DNA of 64,000 nucleotides from Tamlana flava (GCF_041287255.1 NZ_JBGGTX010000006.1:1-64000); one strand, 5' to 3'. Positions 8,932-18,452 are shown, counted from the first letter of the stretch. The notes: generated by a model from the sequence alone, not told the origin. Numbers and translations: made by a program.

Positions 8932-9029
8932 TGCAAAGTCTTTAAATTCTGGACATCCTCTAAACTATTGTTAAAATTTAACGTTTAAGTCTGGTATTGC
9001 TTATTTTTACCAAAAATCAATATAGAAAA

Positions 9030-10403
9030 ATGAAGAAGCTTCTTATAGTTGCCTGTGCAGTGGCACTAATGAACTGCAATGAAAATCCAAAATCCGGTTA
9101 CGCCATCATATCAGGTAAAATCAGCAACAAAATCCCTAATGAGCTTTCTATCAATAGCTACGACCAAAGCTTCAAGGAAGTTCTTGCTGTTTCTGCTGAC
9201 GGAACTTTTTCAGATACTTTGAGTACAAATAGAAGCAACTACGTACTTTTCGATGGTAAGAACCCTGTATTTTTGTATGTGGAACCAGGTTTTGATTTGA
9301 ATATAAATTATAACGCCCAGGACTTTGCCAACACACTTAATATTACAGGAAACGGCGCTGAAATAAGCAATTACCTTTCTGAAAAAAGAAAAGAGGAACA
9401 AGAGCTACTAGGAAACTTGAGAACTATTTATGCACTTGATGAAGCTGAATATTTAGACAAGCTCAATTCTTTTAAAGCTAAGCAAGAATCATTGTTGCAC
9501 AATGCCAATAATATCCCTGAAAATTTTATTAAAAAAGAGGAAAGAAATATCCATTACAACTATTTAAGGATGCTTGGTGTTTATGAAATGGCACACATAC
9601 AGTTGGCACAAGATGCAAACTTTAGGGTCTCAGAAGATTTTCTAAAAGAGTTGAATGAAATAGATTATTCAAATGAAGAGGATTTTGAATTTTCCCATCA
9701 TTATAAGGCCTTGGTTTCAGAATATTATAAAAAGAAAGCGGACAACCTCTCAAAAACGGAAGGTATGCCTTTTGATTTAGCCCTTTTGAAAACCCTTGGT
9801 GAGATTCCAAATAAAGCTATAAAAAATGGTCTTTTGTTTGATTTCGCTAATTTCCATTTGGTTAAAAGTGAAAATGTAAAAGAGTTTTACAAACTGTATT
9901 CTGAATATTCTACTGATGAGGAAAACAACAAATTAATCGCCGATAAATACAAAAAACTAACCGCTATAGAAATTGGGAAAGCTTCGCCAAAATTTGTTGA
10001 TTATAAAAATCATAAAGGTGGCACAACTTCACTGGACGACCTTAGGGGAAAATATGTTTATATTGATGTTTGGGCAACATGGTGCGGCCCTTGTGTTAGG
10101 GAAATACCTGCTTTAAAGAAAGTTGAAGCCCAATTCCATGACAATAACATTGAGTTCGTTAGTATTTCAATTGATAAGGCCTCAGATTTTACAAAATGGC
10201 AAAACATGGTTGCTGAAAGAGAACTTCAGGGTATCCAGCTATTTGCAGATAACGATTGGAACTCTTCTTTTGTTAAAGACTATGGCATAAATGGTATTCC
10301 ACGATTCATTCTTTTGGATCCGAATGGGAACATTGTAAATCCAGATGCGCCAAGACCTTCAGACCCTAATCTTGTGAAGGTTTTAAGCGAATTGGGCGTT
10401 TAA
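9030..10403 (+). CDS. TlpA-like thioredoxin-domain lipoprotein
   Basis: The 457-residue protein starts MKKLLIVACAVALMNC, a lipoprotein signal with its Cys at 16. I therefore use ATG 9030 rather than the upstream TTG 8997. A DUF4369-like beta domain (about 25-110) and a helical middle precede a thioredoxin/AhpC-TSA domain (about 315-457) with the redox motif WATWCGPC near residue 350 and the cis-proline segment YGINGIPRF. Such proteins are membrane-anchored thiol-disulphide oxidoreductases of the Bacteroidota envelope, related to cytochrome-maturation ResA/TlpA. The gene stands alone between the phosphorylase unit and the peptidase gene. Confidence 0.88.
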   Translation: MKKLLIVACAVALMNCNENPKSGYAIISGKISNKIPNELSINSYDQSFKEVLAVSADGTFSDTLSTNRSNYVLFDGKNPVFLYVEPGFDLNINYNAQDFANTLNITGNGAEISNYLSEKRKEEQELLGNLRTIYALDEAEYLDKLNSFKAKQESLLHNANNIPENFIKKEERNIHYNYLRMLGVYEMAHIQLAQDANFRVSEDFLKELNEIDYSNEEDFEFSHHYKALVSEYYKKKADNLSKTEGMPFDLALLKTLGEIPNKAIKNGLLFDFANFHLVKSENVKEFYKLYSEYSTDEENNKLIADKYKKLTAIEIGKASPKFVDYKNHKGGTTSLDDLRGKYVYIDVWATWCGPCVREIPALKKVEAQFHDNNIEFVSISIDKASDFTKWQNMVAERELQGIQLFADNDWNSSFVKDYGINGIPRFILLDPNGNIVNPDAPRPSDPNLVKVLSELGV

Positions 10404-10596
10404 AATATTGACATGGCCTGGTTTTTTTATCTAAACTGAAGCTTTCGTTACCTTTTTTTAAAAATTGAGGTTTTGTTTCGCCAAAACCATTCTAGTTTAT
10501 AATATTAATGATAATTCATTTTTATCTTGTTTTGACTTAAAATAATGCAGCCAAAATAAAATATAATTTGTTTTTCATTAATTGCAAAGGTTAAAA

Positions 10597-10630
10597 TTTT
10601 GTCAGAATAATTCAGTTTTATTTATATTTG
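10597..10630 (+). promoter_or_regulatory. Bacteroidota-type promoter of the S8 peptidase gene
   Basis: TTTTG at 10597-10601 and TATATTTG at 10623-10630 match the -33 and -7 elements (TTG and TAnnTTTG), with 21 bp between them. Transcription would begin near 10637, leaving a leader of roughly 13 bases before the ATG at 10650. Confidence 0.7.
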
Positions 10631-10649
10631 AGAACCTAAAAAAATTGTA

Positions 10650-13600
10650 ATGCTAAAAAATTATTTTAAAGAAAGCCTGTGTGCGGTTATGTGCATGCTT
10701 TTCGTTTCCGTTGGTTTCTCGCAAACCCAAAAGGAACTTAAAAAAATCACCCAAGATTATAATTCCGAAAAATTAGAAAAGCTTCAAACTAGATTTGAAA
10801 CCACTTTCAAAGCTAAGTATAATGCGGCAATCAGATTGGCAAACCAAAATGGTTGGCCAATTAGCTTCAAAGAAAACGCTACAGCTTACAGATTAAAGGA
10901 AGTTGTAAAAGGAAAGCCTATTTATTGGAAAACAGATAATGCCAATGCTGCCATATCAACTCGAACAAACTTTTTGCATACTGGAGGCAGTTTAGGTTTA
11001 GATTTGGAAGGCCAAAATATGACCGTTCATATTTGGGAGGTTGAAGGTGTTGGACTTGTAGAACATAATGAATATGATGGAATTGGGGGCGAAAACAGGT
11101 TGTCTATTGGAGATGATGAAACTGCATTAAGCGACCATGCTGCCCACGTTACCGGTACAATAATTGCTTCTGGTTTACAGGCAGCTGCCAAAGGAATGGC
11201 ACCTCAAGCATACGCCATAAATTACAATGTAATTAATGATTTGGGAGAAGCCACTACCGCGGCAAACATTGGAATGCTGCTCTCTAACCATTCCTATGGT
11301 GTCGACCCTCAAAACTTAACTGGAGACCTTAGTTTTTATATAGGTGCCTATACCCAAGATTCTAGGGATTGGGATGAATTAATGTATAATGCACCTTATT
11401 ATTTACAAGTTACGTCCGCAGGTAATTCAGGAGACGATAATACCTCAAATACTTCTCCACTTGGAGGAAATGCCAATTTTGATAAATTAACTTATAATGC
11501 TACTTCCAAAAACAATTTGGTTGTTGCCAATGGAGAGGACGCTTCCATAGATGATGATGGCTCATTAATCAGCGTTATTCGGAATTCAAGTAGCTCTGAA
11601 GGCCCAACGGATGACTTTAGGGTTAAACCAGATATTATGGGTAACGGAACGGCTCTTTATTCTTCATTTAGTAGAAGACCTTTTTCATACGGTACGACTA
11701 CTGGAACATCCATGTCCTCCCCAAATGTATGTGGTTCTTTACTATTGTTACAACAGCATTACCACAACGTCAACAATAAATATATGAAGGCCGCAACCTT
11801 GAAAGGTCTTGCTTTGCATACAGCAGATGATACCGAAATGACAGGACCAGATGCGACAACAGGATGGGGCTTGCTTAATGCCAAAGCAGCTGTGGAGACC
11901 ATTTCTGAAAATGGTTTTTCATCTTGGGTTTCTGAAGAAGTCTTAGAGAATGGGGAAACATTTACATTAGAAGTTGAATCTGATGGAACCAGTCCATTAT
12001 TGGCATCCATTTCTTGGACGGATATGCCAGGTGAAGCAATCACAAATACTGGAATTCCAAATGACGGAACGCCAGTTTTGGTAAACGATTTGGATATAAG
12101 AATTAGCCAATCAGGAACTGCTTATAGACCTTGGAAACTAACAGGGGTTGATTCAAATACCCAAGCAGATAATATTGTTGATCCCTTTGAGCGAATTGAT
12201 GTTGTAGGTGCTTCTGGAACATATACCATCAGGGTTACACACAAAGGAACACTTGTAGGTGGTTCCCAGAATTTTTCCTTGATTATTACAGGTTTGTCCT
12301 CAAACTTTACATTTAACACCCAAGAATCAGCGCAAGCAATATGCTCTCCAAATGAGGCAACTTATAGCTTTGATTATTTGCAAACTGGTGGAGGTACTAC
12401 TAATTTCTCATTGAGCAATGTTCCAGCTAACGCTACGGCAAATATAACGCCAACTTCTTTGAATGCTGATGGAAGTTTTGATGTTACTTTTGGTAATCTA
12501 TCGAATGTACCTGCCAATACTTATCTTATCGATGTCATTGGTGATGATGGCAATGAAACCGAAACCAGATCAATCGAATTAAGGGTGTTGCATTCTGATT
12601 TTTCGCCGTACCCAATGATTTTGTCCTATCCAGTAAATGGTAGCGCTACATTGCCTTCATCATTATCCTTGGAATGGCAAGAGAATTTAAATGCAGAAAA
12701 TTATTTGGTTGAAGTGTCTACAAGTCCGTCATTTTCATCAATCGAATTTTCAGGCACCGTAAGTAATTTAAAATTTGATCTGTCTGGGCTTGTTGGACAA
12801 ACCGTTTATTATTGGAGGGTTAAACCAAGTAATAGCTGTGGTAATGGCACTTATTCAGAAATATTTAGTTTTCAAGTTGGGACGATTGATTGCGGCAATA
12901 ATGTGTTTAGCGCCACGGATTTTTCAGATGCCAATATCCTAACAACACCAAACGATGCGGCTTCTGTGCCTGTGACTGTGGATACAGGAGGATTGACTGT
13001 TAATTCCATTGAAACGAGCTTTGAAATCAACCATACTTGGGTGAACGATATTTCCATTGCTTTAGAAGGCCCAATCAGCATAGGTAATGCCAATGTGTTG
13101 CTTTTTGATAGTTCATGCGACACTGATACGGGAGGTGACACCACTAATCCTGGAGATGGTGATGATTTTAACGTTACTTTCTCAGATAATGGCGCAGCTT
13201 TATATTGCGATGATGCTGCAATTCCAAGTATCAGTGGTACGGTTTTGCCTCTGGAAAGTCTATCGTCCTTTAGCGGAGTGGCTGCGGATGGTGTTTGGAC
13301 ACTTAGAGTTTTTGATCCTAATAATAATGACGGTGGAGATATTATAGCATTTAGTGTTGATATATGTGTTGTAGAGGCTGTAAATTCTATTCCTAATTTT
13401 GAAAATAATGGGTTTAATGCACCATTAAATAGCACATACACCTTTTTGAGCTCAGACATTGAAGCAACATCTACAAGTGAGACCGCTTTACAACAAATAT
13501 ATACTGTAGTGACATTACCAAACGGAGGCACACTTGAAAAGGAAGCTATTGTTTTATCGGTTGGAGATACCTTTACACAAGATGATGTAAATACAGGGAA

Positions 13601-13991
13601 ATTAGCCTATAAAAACAGCAACACAGTTGCTTATGCCGATAGTTTTAAAGTCGACATAAAGAACGGTGCAAACGGATGGTTACCTAACCAAGTTGTCAAT
13701 TTGAATAGTACTTTAAGCACAAACGAGTTTGAATTGGCCAATGTTTCCATTTGGCCAAATCCAACAAATAGAGATATCAATATTAAACTGGATAATTTAT
13801 TAACTAATAATAAGGTTTCCGTTAATCTTTATGATATCCAAGGAAGGTTAATCAATAGCTTTGAATACAAAGTAAACTCCAAAGTTCTTTACAAAACCAT
13901 TGAATTGGACGATATCCAAAATGGCTTATACCTAGTTGAAATAAGACAGGACAATTTAAAAGCCACAAAACGAATTATTATTAATCACTAA
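10650..13991 (+). CDS. Secreted S8-family (subtilisin-like) peptidase with T9SS C-terminal domain
   Basis: This is a 1113-residue multidomain exoprotein. A signal peptide (about 1-24, ending GFSQ) precedes a subtilase domain (about 120-430). The His motif is DHAAHVTGT (H163), the oxyanion Asn is in SAGNSG (N259) and the nucleophile is in GTSMSSP (S354). At the usual catalytic Asp position the sequence is VHIWEVEGVG, giving Glu130. Later come beta-sandwich segments, a fibronectin III-like region (about 650-745), a P/proprotein-convertase domain (about 765-910), a cadherin-like repeat and a type A T9SS sorting domain (about 1035-1113, with WPNPT and YDIQGRLI). Export through the outer membrane by T9SS is expected. 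Activity is uncertain because of the Glu. Confidence 0.9.
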   Translation: MLKNYFKESLCAVMCMLFVSVGFSQTQKELKKITQDYNSEKLEKLQTRFETTFKAKYNAAIRLANQNGWPISFKENATAYRLKEVVKGKPIYWKTDNANAAISTRTNFLHTGGSLGLDLEGQNMTVHIWEVEGVGLVEHNEYDGIGGENRLSIGDDETALSDHAAHVTGTIIASGLQAAAKGMAPQAYAINYNVINDLGEATTAANIGMLLSNHSYGVDPQNLTGDLSFYIGAYTQDSRDWDELMYNAPYYLQVTSAGNSGDDNTSNTSPLGGNANFDKLTYNATSKNNLVVANGEDASIDDDGSLISVIRNSSSSEGPTDDFRVKPDIMGNGTALYSSFSRRPFSYGTTTGTSMSSPNVCGSLLLLQQHYHNVNNKYMKAATLKGLALHTADDTEMTGPDATTGWGLLNAKAAVETISENGFSSWVSEEVLENGETFTLEVESDGTSPLLASISWTDMPGEAITNTGIPNDGTPVLVNDLDIRISQSGTAYRPWKLTGVDSNTQADNIVDPFERIDVVGASGTYTIRVTHKGTLVGGSQNFSLIITGLSSNFTFNTQESAQAICSPNEATYSFDYLQTGGGTTNFSLSNVPANATANITPTSLNADGSFDVTFGNLSNVPANTYLIDVIGDDGNETETRSIELRVLHSDFSPYPMILSYPVNGSATLPSSLSLEWQENLNAENYLVEVSTSPSFSSIEFSGTVSNLKFDLSGLVGQTVYYWRVKPSNSCGNGTYSEIFSFQVGTIDCGNNVFSATDFSDANILTTPNDAASVPVTVDTGGLTVNSIETSFEINHTWVNDISIALEGPISIGNANVLLFDSSCDTDTGGDTTNPGDGDDFNVTFSDNGAALYCDDAAIPSISGTVLPLESLSSFSGVAADGVWTLRVFDPNNNDGGDIIAFSVDICVVEAVNSIPNFENNGFNAPLNSTYTFLSSDIEATSTSETALQQIYTVVTLPNGGTLEKEAIVLSVGDTFTQDDVNTGKLAYKNSNTVAYADSFKVDIKNGANGWLPNQVVNLNSTLSTNEFELANVSIWPNPTNRDINIKLDNLLTNNKVSVNLYDIQGRLINSFEYKVNSKVLYKTIELDDIQNGLYLVEIRQDNLKATKRIIINH

Positions 13992-14010
13992 TAAAAGAAT
14001 ACTAAAAATT

Positions 14011-14037
14011 AAAAGCCACAAATTGCGGCTTTTTTTA
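14011..14037. terminator. Bidirectional terminator between convergent genes
   Basis: AAAAGCC at 14011-14017 pairs with GGCTTTT at 14027-14033 and is followed by a T run. It can stop the peptidase transcript on the plus strand. On the minus strand the same hairpin overlaps the last codons of the Nnr gene, with a poorer T tract. Confidence 0.65.
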
Positions 14038-15591
14038 TTTACCATCAGCTTGTTCTTCCTCTTGCTGTGGTGGCTCGGGTTGTTTAAACAAATCTAAATA
14101 AGCCTCGCCCAAATATTCAATAATATGGCTTGCAATCAAACTTTGATAACCAATGTCTTCAACAGCAATATCGGCCGACTTTCCGTGCAAATAAACACCA
14201 AAAATAGCTGCAGCCAAAGGATGATAGCCTTGTGATATCAATCCGGTTATAATACCCGTTAACACATCGCCACTACCCGCTGTGGCCATTCCCGGATTTC
14301 CTGTGGTATTTACATAAAGTTTTTCTTCAAAAACCACAATGGTGTGTGCTCCTTTGATAACTACAATAACATGGTGTTTTTTTGAAAATGCTTTTACCTT
14401 TTTAAGTTTATCAAAATCGTCTTTCCATTTACCAATCAGACGTTCCAATTCATTTGGATGGGGTGTTAAAACGGTTGGGGGTTCAGGTAATAATTTTAAA
14501 AACGCTTTGTTTTTGGATAATATGTTTAACCCGTCTGCATCCATAACCAAAGGTGCATTATTGAATTTTAGGAAACCTTCTAAGGCTTTTGTTGTTTCAG
14601 GATTAGTCCCCAAGCCAATTCCCAGCCCAACAACAGTGGGTTCAAAATCCAGTTTTATTGATGTTATTTTTTCTTCATCGGTATCCGTTAAAATCATGGC
14701 CTCTGGAAAAGACGTTTGCAAAGGCACATAACCACATTTAGGAATATAGGCAGAAACCAATCCTGCTCCCGATGATAACGCTGCCCTGCTTGCTAAATTC
14801 ACTGAGCCAATTTTCCCATAACTGCCACCAATAATTAATACATGACCGTAAGTTCCTTTATGGGCGTATTTTTCTCTTGGAATATAATTTGGTAGAACTT
14901 CAAGTTTTCCAATAAGTTCAGATTCTGTTTCCGTGGTTTGCAAAAATTCCTGATCTAATCCAATATCCAAAACTTCCCATTGCACCGTGTATTTTGCCGT
15001 TTCGGGTAAAAAGAAGACTAACTTTGGCGAAGCAAAACTCAAAGTAAATCCAGCCCAAACCACCGCGTTTTCATCTTCCACAGCCTTATCCGTGTACAGT
15101 CCAGAAGGGATGTCAATTGAAAGTGTAAAAGCTTTCGTTTCTCTGAAATGCACAAACAAAGCTTTTACCCAATCGTCAACGGGTCGATTTAAGCCAATAC
15201 CAAAAACGCCGTCAACAATAATGTCCTCTGGCTGAATTACTGGAAATTCGTCCTCATCCTTCAATAAAGTTGGCCAATGCTTGGTAACATTTTTTATTCT
15301 ATCATAATTAATTAAAAAATCCTTGGAGCGCTTGTCACTATAATTTACCACATAGGTTTTCACATTGTAACCATGCGTAATGAGGTGTCTTGCAATGACC
15401 AATCCGTCTCCACCATTATTACCAATGCCACAAAAAACATGAACAGGCACTTGGGCACCTTGCATTCGCATATGCATCCAATTGAAAATTTGCGTTCCGG
15501 CACGCTCCATTAAATCTGTCGACGAAATATTTTGTCTTTCAGTGGTAAGTTTGTCGCCTTCGTATACTTGTTCTTTGGAAAAAATCTTCAT
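14035..15591 (-). CDS. nnr: Bifunctional NAD(P)HX epimerase/dehydratase
   Basis: The 518-residue protein fuses the two NAD(P)HX repair activities. The N-terminal YjeF_N epimerase domain (about 1-220) has the GIGNNGGDGLVIARHL motif, which interconverts R and S forms of hydrated NAD(P)H. The C-terminal ribokinase-like dehydratase (about 235-500) has LTPHPNELERLIG and NPGMATAGSGDVLTGII, and it restores NAD(P)H at the expense of ADP or ATP. The length matches the usual fused form. The C-terminus ends in a Glu/Gln-rich tail. The gene is divergent from the threonine operon and converges on the S8 peptidase gene. Confidence 0.95.
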   Translation of the reverse strand: MKIFSKEQVYEGDKLTTERQNISSTDLMERAGTQIFNWMHMRMQGAQVPVHVFCGIGNNGGDGLVIARHLITHGYNVKTYVVNYSDKRSKDFLINYDRIKNVTKHWPTLLKDEDEFPVIQPEDIIVDGVFGIGLNRPVDDWVKALFVHFRETKAFTLSIDIPSGLYTDKAVEDENAVVWAGFTLSFASPKLVFFLPETAKYTVQWEVLDIGLDQEFLQTTETESELIGKLEVLPNYIPREKYAHKGTYGHVLIIGGSYGKIGSVNLASRAALSSGAGLVSAYIPKCGYVPLQTSFPEAMILTDTDEEKITSIKLDFEPTVVGLGIGLGTNPETTKALEGFLKFNNAPLVMDADGLNILSKNKAFLKLLPEPPTVLTPHPNELERLIGKWKDDFDKLKKVKAFSKKHHVIVVIKGAHTIVVFEEKLYVNTTGNPGMATAGSGDVLTGIITGLISQGYHPLAAAIFGVYLHGKSADIAVEDIGYQSLIASHIIEYLGEAYLDLFKQPEPPQQEEEQADGK

Positions 15592-15713
15592 TTTAATCGA
15601 TTATAGATTTTTCAGTTCTTATTGGGGTTTGCCGTTTATTTTCTACAAAAGATGCCTCAATATAAGAATACTGCAAAAAAAATATTTTAGTTTTTTTATT
15701 AGCTTAAAAGTAA

Positions 15714-15721
15714 TACTTTTG
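15714..15721 (+). promoter_or_regulatory. Candidate -7 element (TACTTTTG) of the threonine operon
   Basis: TACTTTTG fits TAnnTTTG. The predicted transcript start near 15728 lies about 13 bases before the leader-peptide ATG at 15741 and 200 bases before thrA. The -33 region is only a T-rich stretch without a clean TTG. Confidence 0.55.
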
Positions 15722-15740
15722 AGGTGTATTATTCACTACA

Positions 15741-15848
15741 ATGAGTTATTTAAGCCAAAATATTGCAACTGTTGTTTCTGTTACTCCTAAAGGAGCTGCA
15801 TCTTTTTTTGGTACAATCACAAATATTACAACCCCTTGGGGTTGCTAA
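15741..15848 (+). CDS. Candidate threonine-operon leader peptide, 35 residues
   Basis: An ATG at 15741 opens a 35-codon frame that closes with TAA at 15846-15848, 82 bases before thrA. Six residues are Thr and three are Ile, concentrated near the end in GTITNITTPWGC. A short Thr/Ile-rich peptide just upstream of threonine-biosynthesis genes is the signature of translation-coupled attenuation, known from enterobacterial thrL. This sequence does not resemble thrL otherwise. The last seven codons form a strong RNA hairpin with the stop. The start sits just after a plausible promoter. Function is inferred from position, composition and the hairpins. Confidence 0.6.
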   Translation: MSYLSQNIATVVSVTPKGAASFFGTITNITTPWGC

Positions 15849-15891
15849 TTATATACTCTTCAGGCTATCTTTGTAATTTTAAGAATTACAA
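15784..15891 (+). promoter_or_regulatory. Candidate threonine attenuator hairpins
   Basis: Three perfect hairpins lie in the leader RNA. CTCC/GGAG is at 15784-15795, inside the peptide frame. CAACCCC/GGGGTTG is at 15829-15844, across the last Thr-Pro-Trp-Gly codons. TTGTAATT/AATTACAA is at 15871-15891 and is followed, after about 11 bases, by a six-T run at 15903-15908. Ribosome stalling at the Thr codons would melt or block the middle hairpin. I could not derive a clear terminator/antiterminator pair by eye, so the switching mechanism stays open. Confidence 0.5.
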
Positions 15892-15930
15892 TATTTCAAG
15901 TATTTTTTCAATTATTCAACATATTAAAAC

Positions 15931-18375
15931 ATGAAAGTTTTAAAATTTGGAGGAACTTCAGTAGGTTCTTCAAAAAACATAAATAACGTCATCAACATTT
16001 TAGAAAATTATGGTAAAAGCGGCAATATAGCTTGTGTTGTTTCTGCCGTTGGTGGGATTACCGACAAACTGCTTTTGGCCGGAAAACAGGCTCAAAAGAA
16101 AGATGATGCTTTTATTGATACGTTTAATTTGATAAAAGACATCCATTTTAATATTATAAAAGAATTAAATCCTGGTAAATACGAAGCTATCATCAATTAT
16201 ACTATTGAAAAGCTTAATGCATTAAAAAGTTTATTGGACGGTATTTATCTGATTAACGAATTGTCGCCCAAAACATCTGATAAATTGGTGAGTTTTGGCG
16301 AGATTCTTTCATCGTTCATTATCGCAGAAACTATGAAAAATAGAGGCTTATCTGCGAACAGAAAAAATTCTCAAGAATTAATTACCACAAATTCAAACTT
16401 CACTAAAGCGGAAGTTGACTATAAAATCACAAACAAAAATATTCAAGAGTATTTTAAATCTGCTTCTGAAAAGATAATCATACTCCCAGGGTTTATTTCT
16501 AAATCAAAATCAGGGGAACAAACTACCTTAGGCCGCGGTGGTTCAGACTTTACAGCAGCCATTGTTGCCGCAGCATTAAACGTTGAGCAACTTGAAATCT
16601 GGACAGATGTAAGTGGTATGTTTACTACCAATCCGAAAATGGTGAAACAGGCCTACCCTATTGAGAAAATATCTTATCAAGAGGCGATGGAACTTTCGCA
16701 TTTTGGTGCCAAGGTTTTATATCCACCAACTGTACAACCTGTATTGAGTTTGGGTATCCCCATCCATATTAAAAATACTTTGGAGCCTGAGGCTGTTGGC
16801 ACCATCATTTCTAACGATCCTGTTAATACAAACGGACCTGTTAAAGGCATAAGTAACATCAACAATATTGCTTTACTTACTTTACAAGGAAGTGGTATGG
16901 TTGGCATTCCTGGTTTTTCTAAGCGTTTGTTTGAAACCTTGTCACAGGAAAAAATCAATGTTATTCTAATTACCCAGGCTTCTTCAGAACACTCCATTTG
17001 TCTTGGTATAGAAGCGAAAGATGCCGAATTGGCCAAAAGCTCTATTGACGCTGTTTTTGAAAATGAAATTGCATTAGGCAAAATCGACCCCATTATTGTT
17101 GAAACAGGATTGTCTATAATTGCGTTGGTTGGTGATAATATGAAAAACCATCAAGGCATAAGTGGCAAAATGTTCAGTAGTTTAGGAAAAAACAACATTA
17201 ATATTAGAGCGATTGCCCAAGGTGCTTCTGAAAAGAATATTTCTGCAGTTATTTTAGAAAGTGATGTAAAAAAAGCGCTAAACACATTACACGAGCAATT
17301 TTTTGAGTCAAAAACCAAACAGTTGAACGTTTTTATTACAGGAGTTGGAAATGTTGGTGAGCGTTTGGTTGAACAGATAAAACAACAAAGAAAGTACTTA
17401 AAGGAAAACTTAAAAATAAACTTGCGCGTTATTGGGTTGTCAAATTCCAGAAAAATGGTTTTCAATGAAGATGGCATCGATTTAAAAACTTGGAAAGAAC
17501 AACTCGAAAATGGTGAAAAAGCTACTTTGCAGGGTTTCTTCGATAGAACAAAATCCTTGAATTTACGAAACAGTATTTTTGTTGATGTAACCGCAAATAA
17601 AGATGTAGCTGATTTATATGCCCAATATCTAAAAGAAAGCATCGGCATTGTTGCTTGTAACAAGATTGCATGCTCAAGTGATTTTGACAATTATAAATTG
17701 CTAAAGCGTTTATCGTTGGAATATAATGCGCCTCTTTTATTTGAAACTAATGTTGGCGCAGGTTTGCCTATTATTGATACGCTTAATAATTTAATAGCCT
17801 CTGGAGATAAGGTGACGTCTATTCAAGCAGTATTGTCGGGTAGTTTAAATTTTGTTTTCAACAATTTTAATAATCAGACAAAATTTTATGATGTTGTGAA
17901 ACAAGCAGGAGTTGAAGGCTATACTGAGCCTGACCCAAGAATTGATTTGAGCGGTGTTGATGTGGCCAGAAAGATTTTAATTCTCGCCAGGGAAAGTGGA
18001 ACACAAATGGATTTGGAGGATATTGAAAACACATCTTTCCTATCTGAAGCCGGCTTAAAAAGTGACACAGTTGATGATTTTTATAAAACGTTGATTGCCG
18101 ATGAAGCGCACTATCAGAGCTTATATACTTCTGCAAAAACAAAGAATTGTCAATTAAAGTATGTTGCCCAATTCAATAACGGTAAAGCAAGTGTAGGTTT
18201 ACAGGAAATCCCAGAGGGACATCCATTTTACAATCTTCAGGGGAGTGACAATATCGTGATGTTTTACACCCACCGTTACGTCAACCAACCCATGATTATT
18301 AAAGGTGCAGGTGCTGGAGCAGACGTTACGGCATCAGGTCTGTTTGCTGATATCATTAGATTAGGAAATGATTAA
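15931..18375 (+). CDS. thrA: Bifunctional aspartate kinase / homoserine dehydrogenase I
   Basis: The 814-residue fusion catalyses the first and third steps of threonine synthesis from aspartate. The kinase domain begins KVLKFGGTSVGSS and contains GFISKSKSGEQTTLGRGGSD. Two ACT domains follow (about 315-455), expected to bind threonine for feedback inhibition. The dehydrogenase half begins with the nucleotide-binding FITGVGNVGERLVEQI (about 465) and includes NKIACS, ETNVGAGLPII and GYTEPDPRIDLSG. The length is typical for the ThrA family. It heads thrA-thrB-thrC behind the candidate attenuator. Confidence 0.96.
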   Translation: MKVLKFGGTSVGSSKNINNVINILENYGKSGNIACVVSAVGGITDKLLLAGKQAQKKDDAFIDTFNLIKDIHFNIIKELNPGKYEAIINYTIEKLNALKSLLDGIYLINELSPKTSDKLVSFGEILSSFIIAETMKNRGLSANRKNSQELITTNSNFTKAEVDYKITNKNIQEYFKSASEKIIILPGFISKSKSGEQTTLGRGGSDFTAAIVAAALNVEQLEIWTDVSGMFTTNPKMVKQAYPIEKISYQEAMELSHFGAKVLYPPTVQPVLSLGIPIHIKNTLEPEAVGTIISNDPVNTNGPVKGISNINNIALLTLQGSGMVGIPGFSKRLFETLSQEKINVILITQASSEHSICLGIEAKDAELAKSSIDAVFENEIALGKIDPIIVETGLSIIALVGDNMKNHQGISGKMFSSLGKNNINIRAIAQGASEKNISAVILESDVKKALNTLHEQFFESKTKQLNVFITGVGNVGERLVEQIKQQRKYLKENLKINLRVIGLSNSRKMVFNEDGIDLKTWKEQLENGEKATLQGFFDRTKSLNLRNSIFVDVTANKDVADLYAQYLKESIGIVACNKIACSSDFDNYKLLKRLSLEYNAPLLFETNVGAGLPIIDTLNNLIASGDKVTSIQAVLSGSLNFVFNNFNNQTKFYDVVKQAGVEGYTEPDPRIDLSGVDVARKILILARESGTQMDLEDIENTSFLSEAGLKSDTVDDFYKTLIADEAHYQSLYTSAKTKNCQLKYVAQFNNGKASVGLQEIPEGHPFYNLQGSDNIVMFYTHRYVNQPMIIKGAGAGADVTASGLFADIIRLGND

Positions 18376-18417
18376 AAACTTAATTGATGACTTTGCTTAA
18401 AAGAAGTTCCAGCTACT

Positions 18418-18437
18418 GTTCGAGTGCCGCCGAGAAC
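18418..18437. repeat. REP-like imperfect palindrome between thrA and thrB
   Basis: GTTCGAGTGCCGCCGAGAAC is much richer in GC than its surroundings and is an imperfect inverted repeat. Very similar GTTCGAG...CGAGAAC strings occur as dispersed intergenic repeats in Bacteroidota genomes, as far as I recall. Only one copy is seen in this window. Confidence 0.4.
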
Positions 18438-18452
18438 TATTTAATAGATAAA

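Noticed and set aside
8997..9029. TTG start giving an 11-residue extension of the thioredoxin lipoprotein
   Set aside because: It would bury the clear lipoprotein signal that begins at ATG 9030.
12872..13531. 219-codon minus-strand frame inside the S8 peptidase gene
   Set aside because: The plus strand encodes the P domain and cadherin-like region here in a continuous frame; the minus frame has no recognisable domain.
17151..17690. 179-codon minus-strand frame inside thrA
   Set aside because: It lies opposite the ACT and dehydrogenase domains of thrA and is a shadow of a low-GC gene.
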